A DNA stretch of 64,000 nt from Ampelomyces quisqualis. Taxonomy: Eukaryota; Ascomycota; Dothideomycetes; Pleosporales; Phaeosphaeriaceae. The translations under genes and the position numbers were made by a program. A model generated the notes under the pieces. The model saw only the letters and a program-made list of their open reading frames with translations, ran no database searches and had not been told where the DNA came from. The DNA lies in NCBI GenBank assembly GCA_018398575.1, contig JAGTXZ010000003.1:992001-1056000 (forward strand), read 5' to 3'. Shown here in pieces: positions 23,201 to 36,400 of the stretch (its first letter is position 1; each line of letters starts with the position of its first letter).

Positions 23201-25559
23201 CAACGCCAACCAGATCTCCTGTAACCTCGGTCAGCAGGTCTTGGAAGGTCGACGTGTTCCCATCATGGTCAGCGGTAAGACGCTGCCATGCTTCAAGCCA
23301 TTCGAGACAAGCGTTCGGGCCGGAGGTTACATTGTCAATCGTTTCTTGACAGGCATCCGACCACAAGAGTACTACTTCCACATGATGGCTGGTCGTGAAG
23401 GTCTTATCGATACCGCCGTCAAGACGTCGCGTTCTGGATATCTACAACGATGTATTGTCAAGGGCATGGAAGGGCTACACGTTGAGTACGATACCTCTGT
23501 TCGCGACTCCGACGGTACCATGGTACAATTCCTGTACGGTGAGGACGGTCTCGATACTACGAAGCAGAAATACCTCAACGACTTCAAGTTCCAGGCCCAG
23601 AACTTTCTCTCTCTCGCACAAGCGCTTCAAACGCAGGAAGCGTTTGGGCGTGTATGGAGCCCAGAAGCTAGCGAGCATAACAAAAAGGCTACAAAGAAGG
23701 CTCGAAAGGGCAACTTTCTCGCCATGGACCCAGTCACCTCACTCTACACGCCCTCACGGCACAGCGGCAGTACCTCTGAAAGCTTTCTGCAAGCGAAGAG
23801 GGATTATTGTGAGGCAAACCCCGACAAGCTCTTGAAGAACAAGAAGAAGGACCCAGAGGGTGAGATTCTCAAGAAGAGTTTCGAGCAGATGCTTGACCTC
23901 AAGTACCTACGATCTTTGGTCGAGCCAGGTGAGGCTGTTGGCGTTGTTGCTGGGCAGTCTATCGGCGAGCCCTCGACACAAATGACGCTAAACACGTTCC
24001 ATTTGGCTGGCCACGCTGCAAAGAACGTCACGCTTGGTATTCCACGTCTTCGAGAAATCGTCATGACTGCCAGTGCCAACATCTCAACGCCTGCTATGCA
24101 GTTGTACCCCCATGCCGAGTTGTCGAAAGAGGACAACGACAGATTCGCAAAGAGCATCACTCGTTTGCCACTCGCAGCCGTACTTGACAAGGTCACTGTC
24201 ACTGAGACCACCGGACAGGGCATCCAGTTCACTCAGGCCAGAAGCTACAAAGTCCGCATGGATTTTTACCCTGCTAAAGAGTACACACAAGAGTACGCCA
24301 TCAAGGTCCGCGACGTCGCCGAGTCAATAGAGCAAAAGTTCTGCCCACGTCTTCATAAGGTGATCCGCGCCGACCTGAAGAAGAAGGGCGAGAACCGATC
24401 ATTGTCTACAGCAAACTCCTCCGGTGCCGTACCGACCATTGGCGAGTCTTACGGAACTATCGAGCAGCAGACTGCTCATGAAGCCGATAATGCAGCTGCA
24501 GCGGACAAGGAGGGTGGGCCCGAAGACGACGACAGCGACGATGGTGAGGGCGAGGGCGATGCAACGCAAAACAAACAGCGCGGTCGTCGTGAAGACAGCA
24601 TAGGCTACGAGAATCCAGAAGAGGAAGAGCAAGCCATTAATGACGCTCTCGATGGTGATGAGGCCCCTGAAGCAGACGCCGGAGAGGACGAGGCCTATGG
24701 CGGCTCCCCCAAGCCCTCCCGCAACACCTCTCCTGAGCCTGATTCCGATGATGAAGACAATGATGAACTGCTTATCCCCAGTGACGAAGCCTCGGACATC
24801 CGCAAAGATCGCATTATCAACAAATGCAGCGACATATCCGACTTCGCCTTTGACGACAAAAAGGGTGCATTCTGCGAAATAACCTTTGAATTCGCCTCCT
24901 CCACGCCCAAACTCCTCATGCTCCACCACGTCGAAGCAGCCGCTACATTCGCCACCATCCATGTCATCCCCGGCATCACCTCCGCCGTGTACACCACCGG
25001 AAAAGACGTACCCGAACCGCTCATCATGACTGAAGGTTCGAATCTCCTCGCCATGCGCGAGTATAGCCACATCATCGACGTGAACCGCATCTTCACAAAT
25101 GACATTGTAGCGATGCTCAACCTCTATGGTGTCGAAGCATGTCGTGCAACCATTGTGCGCGAGATGCACGCCGTGTTTTCTGGCCACGGTATCTCCGTCG
25201 ATCTGCGCCATTTAAATCTCATCGCCGACACGATGACCAAGGGAGGAGGTTTCACGCCATTCAACCGCATCGGACTGAAGGGGAACATCAGTCCATTCAT
25301 GAAAATGAGCTTCGAGACTACAGTAGGCTTTTTGAAAGACGCGGTGCTCGAAAAGGACTGGGATGATTTGAGTAATCCGAGCGCGAGGATCGTGGTAGGT
25401 AGACTTGGGAAATTGGGGACGGGTGCGTTTGATGTCTTCGCGCCTGTGCGAGTGGTGGATCCGTTGAAGGATGGTGCAAGTGTAATGGAGAGTGCTGAAG
25501 TAGATGGGCAGGAAGGGAGCGATGATGAAGATGTGCAGATGCAGGATGTCGAAGAGTAG
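20293..25559 (+). CDS. RPA190: DNA-directed RNA polymerase I largest subunit (RPA190/RPA1)
   Basis: Two exons (20293-20474 and 20528-25559) with a 53-bp intron give 1,737 residues, close to the usual length. The first exon gives the family start (RVEFGFLSTLDVRTLSVKRI, ITNPTTFD) and the splice completes the clamp zinc site CSTCG...CPGHCGH at residues 62-79. The catalytic loop NADFDGDEMN has its three Asp at about 640, 642 and 644. The trigger-loop region GQSIGEPSTQMTLNTFH lies near 1200. An acidic Asp/Glu-rich insertion at about 1385-1477 is the place where Pol I subunits carry a charged loop; this distinguishes it from RPB1, as does the lack of a heptad C-terminal tail. The enzyme transcribes the rDNA precursor in the nucleolus. 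Confidence 0.98.
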
Positions 25560-28306
25560 ATTTACGTTTTTCTGTTTACCAGGGCGCTAGGGCATGGATT
25601 GGGAAATGGCGTCGGATTGATACTAAGTGCATACGACACGCAAGGGATAATTCGAGATATTCACGACAAAAGTGTTTCGGTTTCAACATGCGTGTGCGCT
25701 GGACTGTGTATAAGCGATTGTCGCAAAGTTATCGACTTTTACCCCTTTTCAGGAACGCTAGCTTTTACTTTCGACCTCCCAGATGTGTCGTCTGTTGAAT
25801 CGGTACTTTGTGTATCGTGGTAGTACCGTGAATAGTCACTTCAGCCATATCTTCATTCCAACAACATTTAACCCCATCCCTCATCCCCACCCTCTCGCCA
25901 TATCCACCACCCGTCCAAACATCTCACCCCAGCCACTTTCCATCCTCGACTACACCAACCCCGCGCGTCCTTCTGCATTATTCCCCTACACCCCAACACC
26001 TTCCAAACCAACCGTGCGCAGAACCCAACGCAGCCTAGTAACGCCTATTCTCAACTCACCTACTACCCACGCCCCGTCGCCCGCTCAAGCAAAACAAGCC
26101 TGTAGCACATCGTACAAGCCATCCAAACATCCTGTCCGGCCATCGTACACACCCCTTATCCTCCCGTTCTTAGTCCTACGTAGCTTCTCTCAAATCTACA
26201 TTTCGTCGCCGCCGCGTAAACATCGTCTCACGAGTGGAGTAAGTAACACACACGCGCTTGCGCACAGATGTATACGTCCGCAGAGCAGATTATCTGCGCA
26301 TCGCGGGGTGCACAGATTCGTGCACTAGGATGTATTCCAGATATTGGCGCGGGATGTATGGTTGACGGGGAAGGAGGGAAGGGGGGAGAGGAAAGAAAGA
26401 AGGTAAGAAGAGAAAGAAAGAAAGAAAGAAGGAAAGAAAGGGAAACATGGACAGGTGCTGGGATGAGCGGCGCGGAAATGTGTGACGGTGCTTATGCACT
26501 GCACTTTCCCTGCGAGCAGGGTGTACAGGTAGAGGTGGTAGGGAGGTGACTTGGTGGGCTGGATGGAGGGTTGACTGCGCCTTGTGTATGTTGCAGTGTA
26601 CCTAGACGGCAGGGACTTGCGGCGTGGTTTCTTGTAGGCTAATAGGCATGTGCTAGCGACCTGAGCTATTCTGGTTCAATATGCTGCCTTGGGTTTCTTG
26701 ATATTCCTGGGTGATCAGATTCTCGTCGACAGACATGGGAAGAAGACGACGAGACTTTCTCGCTTAGTGGGGATGGCTGACATGTGGCGGTCAGGGTAAA
26801 TCAGCTATAAAGCCCATGCAGCGTACCTACCGTCCAGCGCTAAATAGATATACCGTATTGTTGGCATTAGTTCAGCGCGGGAGTGTGGTCGCGGTAGGCG
26901 CCCGTTGACTTCTCTATGAGTCCGAGGCGATGCAATTGCGGGGCGTAATGTGTCGAAGGTTAGGCGGCGTTGGACTGGATCGGGTGATTTCTCAGTGCTT
27001 GCGGCGCAAGGGTGCGGAGAGCAAGGTTACGTGGTCGATCTTAGGCAACTCTGTCTCTGTGGTTTGCTTAACTGTGCCGTATTGCGTACGGCAACTCGCG
27101 AGTAAACAATGACCGACTGTCCGGACTGGAGACTGGGTTGAGAACACGACGTATATGCTGTGGCAGTGCTTATGTCACAAGCCTCGTCTTCAGCGGGTAT
27201 TGCATGTGAGTAAGACATCGAAGCTCTCAAGGCCGTATGCATTTAAATTCTTAGCCAATTGGGTAAGATCGGAATAGGTCGTCCTTCCTTGGCCTGGGGT
27301 AGTCGGTGTTAATAAAGGCCGATGAGCTCGAGCTCAGCTGTGATGAGCGGTGATCAGCGGTGATCTATAGTTGTGGACTTGTAGTGAAGTCTTTCTGGGC
27401 AATACCAGAAATAGCCAGGCGACTAGAATCTAGGATACCAGCAAATGAAGCAAGAAACTATGGTCCAGTGGTCTTGCTTCGGGACATGCAGTGGACTTGT
27501 TTAGAGATAGCGATGCTCTAGTGTGCTTCAAATAGAGAGAGACATGAGTCGGTCACGTATCTGAGCTGTCTCGTAGCTGACAAGTGGCCAAGCTCAATGA
27601 TGCGGGGTAGTGCGACATAGCCGGGACGTACCATAACTAGAATCAGTCGATACTAAGTGAGCATGTTATGGGAAGGACTAGCGCAACCGCTTTCCGAGCT
27701 GTTCAGCTCGAGCAACTGCAAGTTTGTTCGGTTGTAAAATGGGTGCAGACAGGCTAGCTCCTATGATCGAAGAGAGAAATAAAACGACAAGCTGGCAAGT
27801 AAGATCTCAGTAACATTTCAATGCTCCGATCAGTGTAGCCGAGCTTCTGAAACATAAGGTAATACAAACTGTGCATTTCGATGATTGCTGTGTCATCCAT
27901 GCCAACAACGGACTTTGCGCGTGCCTTAATGGGCCAAATCTCCTAATACTGTACCAGATGTGTAATGCAACTTTGTCGAAGCGTCAAAAAGGGGCAATGA
28001 TTGATGGAACATGATCACATATTGTAGTGCTCTTTACGTCCAGCTCTCTCCATTAACCCAAAATCATCTGTACACATTTGAACACATTTGATGGGTTATG
28101 ATTAGAGCGCCGAGCATAGTTCGTGAAAGAATATAAGGAAATTGATGCGTGCTGAGTAGAAATTCATTCATTATAGTTTGCTTCGAACAGTAACAAGGGC
28201 CGTGACAGGAATGAAGGAAATACCGGCATCTGAGTAGGTCTCGATTTCTGTCGAATTATGCCTTCTTCTTCGCGTAACTTTTATGCGCATTGAACACTGT
28301 CCCTCT
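25560..28306. other. 2.7-kb intergenic region
   Basis: I see no supported gene. The stretch 25860-26200 is C-rich, a GAAA microsatellite lies at about 26363-26445, and a short tandem AGCGGTGATC pair lies near 27346-27366. The remainder, especially 27400-28280, is less GC-rich than the flanking genes and looks non-coding. Confidence 0.5.
26363..26445. repeat. GAAA/GGAA purine microsatellite
   Basis: About 80 bp of almost pure purine on the plus strand, starting with GGAAGGAGGGAAGG-type sequence and passing into GAAAGAAA units. Confidence 0.8.
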
Positions 28307-29448
28307 TCAAGACTGAGTGATGCTTGTCCTGGCTTTCCTTTGTTGTAGATCAAGCATCTGTCGTACAGTGTCGGTGAGTGTTATCTCAGCGGAGCGCAAC
28401 TGTGTAATGCCCAGGATGGTAGCCATTAGGTATGTGTCGAGGAAATCAAGAGGTGGCTCATCATACTGGGCTTGTTGCTGCGGAGATTCGTCTATTCTGA
28501 TGCGGCCCCGTAATTCGGGAAATTGAGCGGCAAGATATTGAGCGATTTCAGACCCGGAGGGCATGACGCCTGCCGACACAACTAGACGCTTGTTTGAGGC
28601 TCGTTCGACGAATATCGCTCGTACAACGGCATCGGCAACATCCTACTTAGGGGTCAATAGCGTTCAGCATCTAAAGCAAAGGGCAGCCTTACTCGCACAT
28701 CAGAGAAATGCTTGATTCCATACGGTGGTGGTACTGTTTGATCAAGAGGCTCATTCGAACAGATATTCCAGATCCTTCGGTTGGTTTCGGTAAGATCTGA
28801 AGGGTTCTCCAAGAAATGTACTGTCGGACCGTAGACGCTAGGGGCGGTGATGACCGTAATATCGAATTGAGCGCCAGACTGTTTCGTCCACGCCAAAACA
28901 GCGTCATTGACTATGTTATTGCTCGCTTGACTCGTGGCCAGGATATGCTCGGCATCGCCAAGGGGAGAATGATAGTGATCGTCGGTAGGTCGACCCAAAT
29001 TTCTATCGACCAGAGGATCACTTAGCCACCGCGCAAACGGGATGAGCGAAGTGACGATGACGACTCGGCTTACGGTGGGCGAGTTCTCCTGTATCGATTT
29101 CAGAAAGCCAATCACTGTGTCTGTCTCGTCTTTGATGAATCTCGCGAGGCAATCAGCATCGTCCGATCGACTGATACCGAGAGTATGAACAATAGCATGG
29201 AATGGATGCGATAGGTCGTGAAGCGGGTCATCGAATATCCCAGGAACCAGCAGTTCCCGCTCGAAGACGGTAACGAAGTCCAGAGAGGAAGTGGGCATTC
29301 GGTGGTATTGCTTCTGGAGCTCATGGGCCCCTTCCGCGGATTTCAGCACGGCGCGGACGGAGACGGTGTCGTGAGAGAGCAGCTGGGCAAGTATATGGGA
29401 GCCCGTGAAGCTATCTGCGCCTGTCAAGAGGATTCGTGTCTTGGCCAT
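28307..29448 (-). CDS. NAD(P)-dependent epimerase/dehydratase-like (extended SDR) protein
   Basis: Two minus-strand exons (28693-29448 and 28307-28642) with a 50-bp intron give 363 residues. The donor GTAAGG follows HFSDVR and the acceptor precedes DVADAVVRAIF, an expected SDR junction. The N-terminus has a Rossmann start ILLTGADSFTGSHILAQLL, in which the usual TGxxGxxG is altered to TGADSFTG. Other features are HTLGISRSDD after the third strand, VVIVTSLIPFA, ITAPSVYGP and the IKHFSDVRDVADA segment that in this fold leads to the C-terminal substrate lobe. I see no clear YxxxK pair, so catalysis is uncertain and a regulator or divergent reductase is possible. It stands alone, with no biosynthetic cluster around it. 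Confidence 0.82.
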
Positions 29449-31239
29449 GTTTCAAAGTCGGTGTGATTGGACCTTGACAGAGTCCGAATCAGGTGGCCGA
29501 TGATACAGAAGTCTTCACTCGATGAGGGTTTGTGCCGCTATTTCGATCTCACTTTGTCGCAAGAGAAATAGGGTAACGTGATCTGTTGGGTTTCCAATCC
29601 AGATGAACAGAAGACCGTAGATTGGGTCCGCTAGCCAGCTCTCAGTGCGTTGGATGCAGAAACAAGGCGAGGGGTTGGACGGTTGGTGCAGACTGCTTCC
29701 CCAAGTTTTCAAACGTGGTACTGACGCGTCGACTGAGGCGTATTCCAATAGTAAAGAGGAATCACACCAACAATGAGGATGTGGGCCTTCTGGGTTAGCT
29801 TCAAGCACTGCTCGTGCGCTCATAACGGCTATACGATCTGGCTAGTAAAGTCCCCCAACGCACAACGAGCTATAAACGAGCGTGGCGCACGGCAGACGGA
29901 GAAGGCGCTACCAGCAGTAGGATCTGGGTAGGTGTTGGCCTGATGCAAGCACTAGTAGGAATCGGCAGTGAGCTCCGTAGACTCCACGCGCAATGGCATA
30001 GCAGCCGGTAAATGTATTTGCGATGTTGATGGTGGAAACCTTGATTTTTCATAAAAAGGAACTGCTTACCGCTTAGCTCTCCTACTGCATGCTCTCACGA
30101 TGGGGTAAGACACCGACAGGAAGTTTTGAGCAGACCCGTCAGCAATGTGGCACATATTGGATTAGCCTCTTCCGACCCAGTTCTTCCCGCTGGAGAAAAT
30201 GGCACAGTAGGCGGCCTGCACATCACTCACAATCAAGAAGTGCAGCCGAAGCGCGCGGATAGTTTAGCGGCCTCTTGCGTAGACGCATATGCTATGGAGA
30301 CAGCGAAACTCAGAAGGTCAGATCAGCCGTTTTGCGAGCCGCATGTTACGATGTTGTTCTACGCATCATCAATCCTACTCTCAAATGCGTCCAGCCTCTT
30401 TTTACTTTCCACGCGCAATGGAAATGAAAGTTGGCGACTCTGATATTCACTGGGCCTCCTGGAGTAACATGGTGACGGGGACCGTTGGCATGGTGCTGAT
30501 CTACACTATCCCAAGGCGACCCAAGGCGACGAGATCTAAACATGATCATCCGTGTTCCCGGCAGAAGCCGATTCGAGAGTATGAGTAGGTGGAGTGAAAT
30601 TGGCCGCAGAGAGTTGTTGTTCGCTGGTCGGGGGCCGAAAGAGATCAGCTGCAGGAAACTGTAGTGTAAGTAGGCCGCCGCGGCGGCCGAGTCGATCGCT
30701 ACGCAGGACACGGGAGTGCTGACTGCGCCTGAAACGTGGGGCGCTCGCGCGAGTGTGCTGTGCGAGCCTGTCTCGGTTACAGACTATTCTCGTTCTTAAC
30801 ATGCACATACGTTGCAGTGAGGCGCGAAATCGGTGAAAATGGCCAAGACTGCACGGACGTGCTTATTACTGGTACGGCGGAGCAAAGAACGATCTCTGGT
30901 TCAGGAATCCCGGAACCATAGTTGTCAGTCGTGATGCATTTTGAAACCCGAACTTGAGGCTGGAGACATAATGACATGGATCGGAGGAACGAAATGCGGG
31001 TGGAAATATTGACCCTGGGCTGCGGACGCGTGGTCAGCACTTGACCAATGGACGCGCATCACAACTCCGTGCGGTAAGGGAAAACTGCAGCAAGGTTCGG
31101 CAATTGTTTGTTGACTCTCAATTATCATGGTTCATCGTAAGCTGGCCGCATGTGCCATGATTTCTATGCTAGTATAGTACAAAGCTCTACAAGCTCTTGC
31201 GTCGCTGAGTCCGCCATTTGCAGCTTGCTCTGGTCGCAT
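29449..31239. other. Intergenic region between the epimerase and RPN6
   Basis: 1.8 kb between the epimerase start and the RPN6 stop. A 102-codon minus-strand frame at 29515-29823 ends in EIEIAAQTLIE but has no recognisable domain. I do not call it a gene. I see nothing else. Confidence 0.45.
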
Positions 31240-32562
31240 CTACTCCAACAGGGACGCCTGGTTCGTGTAGAGCACATCGACCACATTGCTCAGCTTGTCG
31301 ATGGTTCCCAAGGCCGCGTCGTAGCCCTGATCGCGTTCGGACTCGTCATAAACAATCAGGCAGCCGGCGCCCTGGTCAAGGACTCCGATAATGACCTTGT
31401 CGAGGATCATCTGGGAGAGTTTGCGCTCCACTTGAACCGTATCCAAGCCCACCATCTTCGCCACATGGTCGATCTCGACTCTGCTGAAGGGCTCAATCAC
31501 CTTGATAAGGTTCTGCTCCAGCATGTTGTCGTATAAGCGCCGGAGATGGCTGGTGATGAAGCGATCACTGCCAAGCTGTTGCCGAAAATCGGTCAGAGCT
31601 GTTTCGTACTCCTCGAGACTTCGGTTTGTATGTGCTCGCGCTACGGCCTTCATAGCTTCCAGCCGCTTCCCCGCATATTTGATCGCGTGCTTGGAGGTCA
31701 TGAGAGACGACACGTCATCCCCCAAGTTGAGCATGATCTTGCCGAGTAGCATGTACTGCAATGCTGACGTGGCTTTCTGCTCCTCGTCCTGCGAATGATA
31801 TCCCTCCATAGCCTCGATGAAGTACGAAAAGGCGGTGTTGAAATCGCCGTCCTCCGCATGGAGCATGCCACTCTGCATGTCCAACCCAGCTTGTAGTAAC
31901 GGCGGGGTATAGACTGAGGCGGCCGAGGTTCGTGCCGAGGTGAGGGCGGCACGTCCCTTCGAAATGTTCCCCAAGGCGTGGTACACCCTTGACTCCAACA
32001 GCTGCACCTCGACTAGGACCAGCTTGTCGTCCAAGCGTTTCAGCTCCTTGAGCAAGCTGTTGATAAGGGCCAGGGCTTCATAGTACGACTGCTTTGCCAT
32101 GTACAGGGACACGAGGCGCGTCTCGAGATTTTGCCGTAGAAATCCTCTGCGCTCGGAGACGGCCCACTCTATGCATGACTTGGTGACGGCGATTTGTGTG
32201 TCGGTGGTGTTGGGGATGGCGGTGAAGAGCTCCAGCAGCTGTCGCACTGCCGTCTGTTAGGTCGTCTCATGTCTGACCGAGAGCGGCGGCCACTCACCCA
32301 GCTTTGACGTCTTCGCTTTGGCGAACGATGAGAGCACCGACCGCGCCTGCCTGACAAGCTCCGCAAGGGCGTCCACACGCTTTTGATCCCTGTACAGCTC
32401 GCCCAGTCCGATAAGAGCAGTCTCGTAGTTCTTGATGGCGCTCTCGTTGGAGCCTGGGTCTGTGGCGAGCACCTCTTTGTAGAGCTGCTCGGCCTTGGTG
32501 GGCTCCGACTTGGCCAGCGCCTGCGCCTCCGCTATCCGCTTGCTCGTGTCTGCGACAGCCAT
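31240..32562 (-). CDS. RPN6: 26S proteasome regulatory subunit RPN6 (PSMD11)
   Basis: Two minus-strand exons (32298-32562 and 31240-32246) with a 51-bp intron (GTGAGT donor, GGCAG acceptor) give 423 residues, near the yeast length. The join rebuilds TSKLVRQLLELF. The N-terminal part is a helical TPR-like solenoid (EQLYKEVL, NYETALIGLGELYRD), followed by the conserved SRVYHALGNISKGRAALTSAR and the C-terminal PCI domain (RRLYDNMLEQNLIKVIEPFSRVEIDHVA). It ends with TIDKLSNVVDVLY before the last residues. Rpn6 clamps the lid of the regulatory particle to the core. The start MAVADTSK was preferred over an in-frame ATG 30 codons upstream whose residues look like leader sequence. Confidence 0.96.
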
Positions 32563-33429
32563 GGTGGGACTCGTTGATGAAGGCGGGGTGGCTCGGCAGT
32601 TTGGTGGTGTGTGGGCGTATGTATGTGATTCCTGTTTTGGCGGGGTGGGCACAGGCGCGTCGGCTGGTGGTGGTGATGCTGCAGGCGGCGGAGCGGCGGA
32701 GCTTTATTCCGCGCCGGCTTAGTCACCCGTGCAGCCAACGCAGAATGTCCACAGGCAGCAATACCCAGCAGAGAGGCAGGCAATTTTGGGCGCTGCTCCT
32801 GCTGTACATGGACGACCCACGGTCGACCTCCGCCGTACATGGACGGCAATGTGATTCGCCTGAGCATGGTGATTCCTGTGAGTTCTGAATTCGTGACATG
32901 GTACTTATTTTGCTGCTGCCATAGCAACCACGTCTAAAGCGACACGTGAGACGCGACACCATGTTCCCTTGACCACTTGTCGCCGCACTTGGAGCAACAA
33001 GAGCGGCATTTGCTGCATGAGTTGTGCTGTTCTATGCATGCAGAGGCACCCGCACCTTTGACCGCTCTGTTTTCTGCTGCTGCCCCGGAGACGAGTGCTG
33101 AGCTGGCAGACGCGCCCGCTTCTGGCGCCACCCGTGCATCAGCCAATGAGATCATCGACGTGGGCCTGTGCCTGCCGTAAACAAACAGACCCTGCAACCT
33201 TACAAAACACCCGCACCACCTCCCCATCGACCATCTCACACACCCACCGTCACGATATCACGAACTATCATATACCCGCTGCGCGTTGGACCGCTGAAGC
33301 TCTTCAACCTCCGCACACGCTTGCCCCCCACGTTGCACAGTGCATTTGGAACCACGCGCCCCATTGACATCCCCACGGTGCATTCCGCTGCCACTGTTTT
33401 GGGCTGACCATCACCACATCGCACACCAA
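32563..33429. promoter_or_regulatory. Divergent intergenic region between RPN6 and the coiled-coil gene
   Basis: 867 bp must hold the promoters of both genes. I looked for the proteasome element GGTGGCAAA and found no exact copy on either strand. No gene is visible. Confidence 0.45.
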
Positions 33430-36400
33430 ATGCCTTCGACTGACAGGGAAGACTCCCGTGACCGGGAGCTCGTCAGGCACTCACACTCGTTCTCTTCGAT
33501 ACCCATGTACGTCGACCATCCCGTCTGCTCGGAGCTGTCAACATGCGCACGTGATGAGGCTAACGCGCCGCTGCAGGTGGGACAGTTCAGATCCAGATCG
33601 CGCACCGCCGCCCCTGCCATTGAACCCAGGCTCGCCAAACCTCACTACGCGCCCAAACACTTCGGCACTCATTATGCAGGCCGCGAAGGCGCTAGAGGAG
33701 AAGGCGCGAGAGAGCTTACCTGCAAGCTCATACACCACTAACCCCATGCCACAGAAGTCGCCTGAGCGTTCTCTGATCAAGGGCACCCAACACAAGCGCA
33801 TGCAGTCTTTACAGCCCGGCAGTGTGCGGGACCTACGAAGCTATCTAGACACACACCGATCGCCCGAGCGGTCACCGGAGAGGCCCGCAACTCGAGGCGC
33901 TTCGCCAGCGCGGGATCTGAACAAAGATTACTTTAGCAAGGATGCCTTTAGCAAAGACCCCTTCGTCAAAGACCCAGAACCAATCTCATCCAGGAATAGC
34001 ACGCCGACACCATCGGCACGGTTCGAAATGAAAGATACTTCACCTATCCGCCCAAGCCATCGAGCTCTCCTGGGAGAGAACACACCGCCCTCGGCAACCA
34101 TGATGGCACTGCAGACGATGACTATTCCACCACACATCCTCGACCCGCCGCTGCAAAACGTAACAAACTCTCAAGCAAGGTCTCCGCCGGTGTTCAACCA
34201 GCCACTGGACTCCATCTCCACACAGTTGCTCAGCATCAACTCTATTGTGTCAAGTCTACAAAAGGACATGTCGCAACTCAGTCGACGCAGCAAGGACAAT
34301 GCCACCGATCTGATCAGCCTGAAGGAGGCGACCAACTCACGAGATGAGGACATTCGAAAGTCACTCAAGGACCTTCTCCACACCATGGCGCAAAAGCAAC
34401 AATCGGCAGCCGCTGCACCCGTAGACGCGTCGCGATCATGCAGCTTGAACCTCCAAGACCCGCACATGACGCCGACCAAGCAATTCACCTTTCCACGAAT
34501 GCCATCTCCAAACGGGTGGGGAGACGAGAGAATTGGAAGCCCCAACCCATACTCGGTGGAGGGCGCTGCAAGTGTTGCAATGCTCGAAAAGATCATCCGC
34601 GAAATGGTGACCAAAGATGGCCAAGACCGCCTCATTGCCAGCCTTCAGAAGCTCGTTGACAAGGCAACTGGGGAGACTGCAAAGAAGGTCACGGAACTCG
34701 CAGAATTCGTCAAGCAAGGCTCCACCGCACACGCCATGGCAGCCGCCGGTATACCAGGTTCTGCGTCTTTCCAACCATCGCCAGGGTCTGGCGCACTCAC
34801 GCGCACTATGACTGATGCTTACTCCAGCAGTAACGGCGTGCCGTACACCAGCCCAAAGGCTGCCGACTTCGTGAGTGACGAAATGTTGAAGTTCTTGCGC
34901 AAGATCAAAGACAGCGTCGCCGAAGCGGGAGGCGTTACCATGTCCACCAAGTCTCTTGTTCAGGACTTGCGTGGCGAAGTCTTGGGAATGGGTCGTGAGC
35001 TCGCACGGAAGATAGAGGAAGCCGAGCGGGTACGCTCCCCAGGTGCAGAACCCAACTCGTCACAGACCAACCCGGACATCAGCGTGATTGTACAACAGGA
35101 ACTCTCCAGCCTCAAGGAACACATGGACAAGGTGATGCGCGATCGGAGGCGCCAGTCCATGTCTTCCACGATCACTCGCAACACGGTCGACAGCAACGAG
35201 GTCTACGATGTAGTCAGGCATGCGCTTGCGGAACGCGGTCTAGATAAGCGCTCACCCCAAACTGCGGCGCTCGACAAGGAAGCAATCATTGGTGCAGTTC
35301 GGGAGGCTTACGACAGTGTCGAGCTCAATCCAAACGTGGAAATTCAGCAGTTCGGTCTAGAGCGCGATGAGATTCTGCAATGTCTACGTGAAGGACTCCA
35401 AGACTACAGTGGATCCGGCGCAGTGACAAAAGATGATGTCGAGAACATTGTAAATGACTCTTTGCAGCAAATCAAGTTACCGGCCCCAATCAACGAAGCG
35501 CATGAGATCCGCGAGGAAATCTTGCTTACTGTCCGCGAATGCCTGGAGAACTTCAAGCCTGCTACCGTACAGGACACGCAGTTCACGGTCGAACTTCCTC
35601 CCGAACAGATCATTGACGCGGTGAAGGTCGCTTTGGAACAGCACCGGCCGCAGGTGGAGGAGCAAAACAACGCCGTCATGCAGCGCCTGGAGTCACTGCT
35701 CGACAAGATTCACTCCGAATTCAAGGATTATTCGTCTGCCAATGGCCGAGACACCGAGCAGGTGCTCGATGCCTTACATGATGGACTCGATCATCTTCGA
35801 ACCGAAATCCAAAGTGTCACAACCAGCTCGCGGGACGTGACAGAGACGGATCACATCGTGGATCACATCAGCCTCGAACTAGAGAAACTTCGAGAGGATG
35901 TTCAAGGATATGTTGCAGAGGGTCCCCGCGGTGACCAGGCCTGGAATCGTGGAGACATGGTCTCTTACATCAAGTCTGAGTTCGAAAATCTCCACGAGAA
36001 GTTCGCATCACAATTTTTGCCAGCCACAAATAACAAGGAAGATCTGATCGCAGCCATCAACGCTGGCTTCGAGGAGATGAAGTCCCAGGTTGCTTTGCGA
36101 ACTGAGGATGATGACTCGAGCGACGACATCAACGAAGCAATGAAGCACGAGTTTGACCAGCTTAAAGAGGTGATTCTTGGGGATTCCGCCAGCCATAAAA
36201 ATGACGTGTTGGAGAAGCTGCAAGCTGGACTCGATGGCCTTCACACTCTCGTTGGGAAAAGTCACACGTCAACAACTCCCAATGACGAGATGTTGGCAAC
36301 GATGAGAGAAGAGTTTGAGCACTTGCGTGAGACTCTTGGTGGATCTCTGGTACGGTCCAGTGGTGCAGCTGACAAAGATGATATCATTGACGCTGTACGA

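Noticed and set aside
24399..25211. 270-codon minus-strand frame opposite RPA190
   Set aside because: Runs antisense to the acidic loop and trigger region of RPA190; its Val/Gly-rich sequence follows from reverse-complemented acidic codons.
26363..26445. Purine run considered as a telomere-like or structured element
   Set aside because: Units are GAAA/GGAA, not TTAGGG-type; an ordinary microsatellite explains it.
29515..29823. 102-codon minus-strand frame upstream of the epimerase
   Set aside because: No domain, no splice partner and unremarkable composition; cannot be separated from chance.
33458..33576. Alternative ATG start for the coiled-coil gene inside the intron
   Set aside because: The first 40 residues from this ATG look random, whereas the spliced start at 33430 joins in frame through a good GTACGT donor and CAG acceptor.
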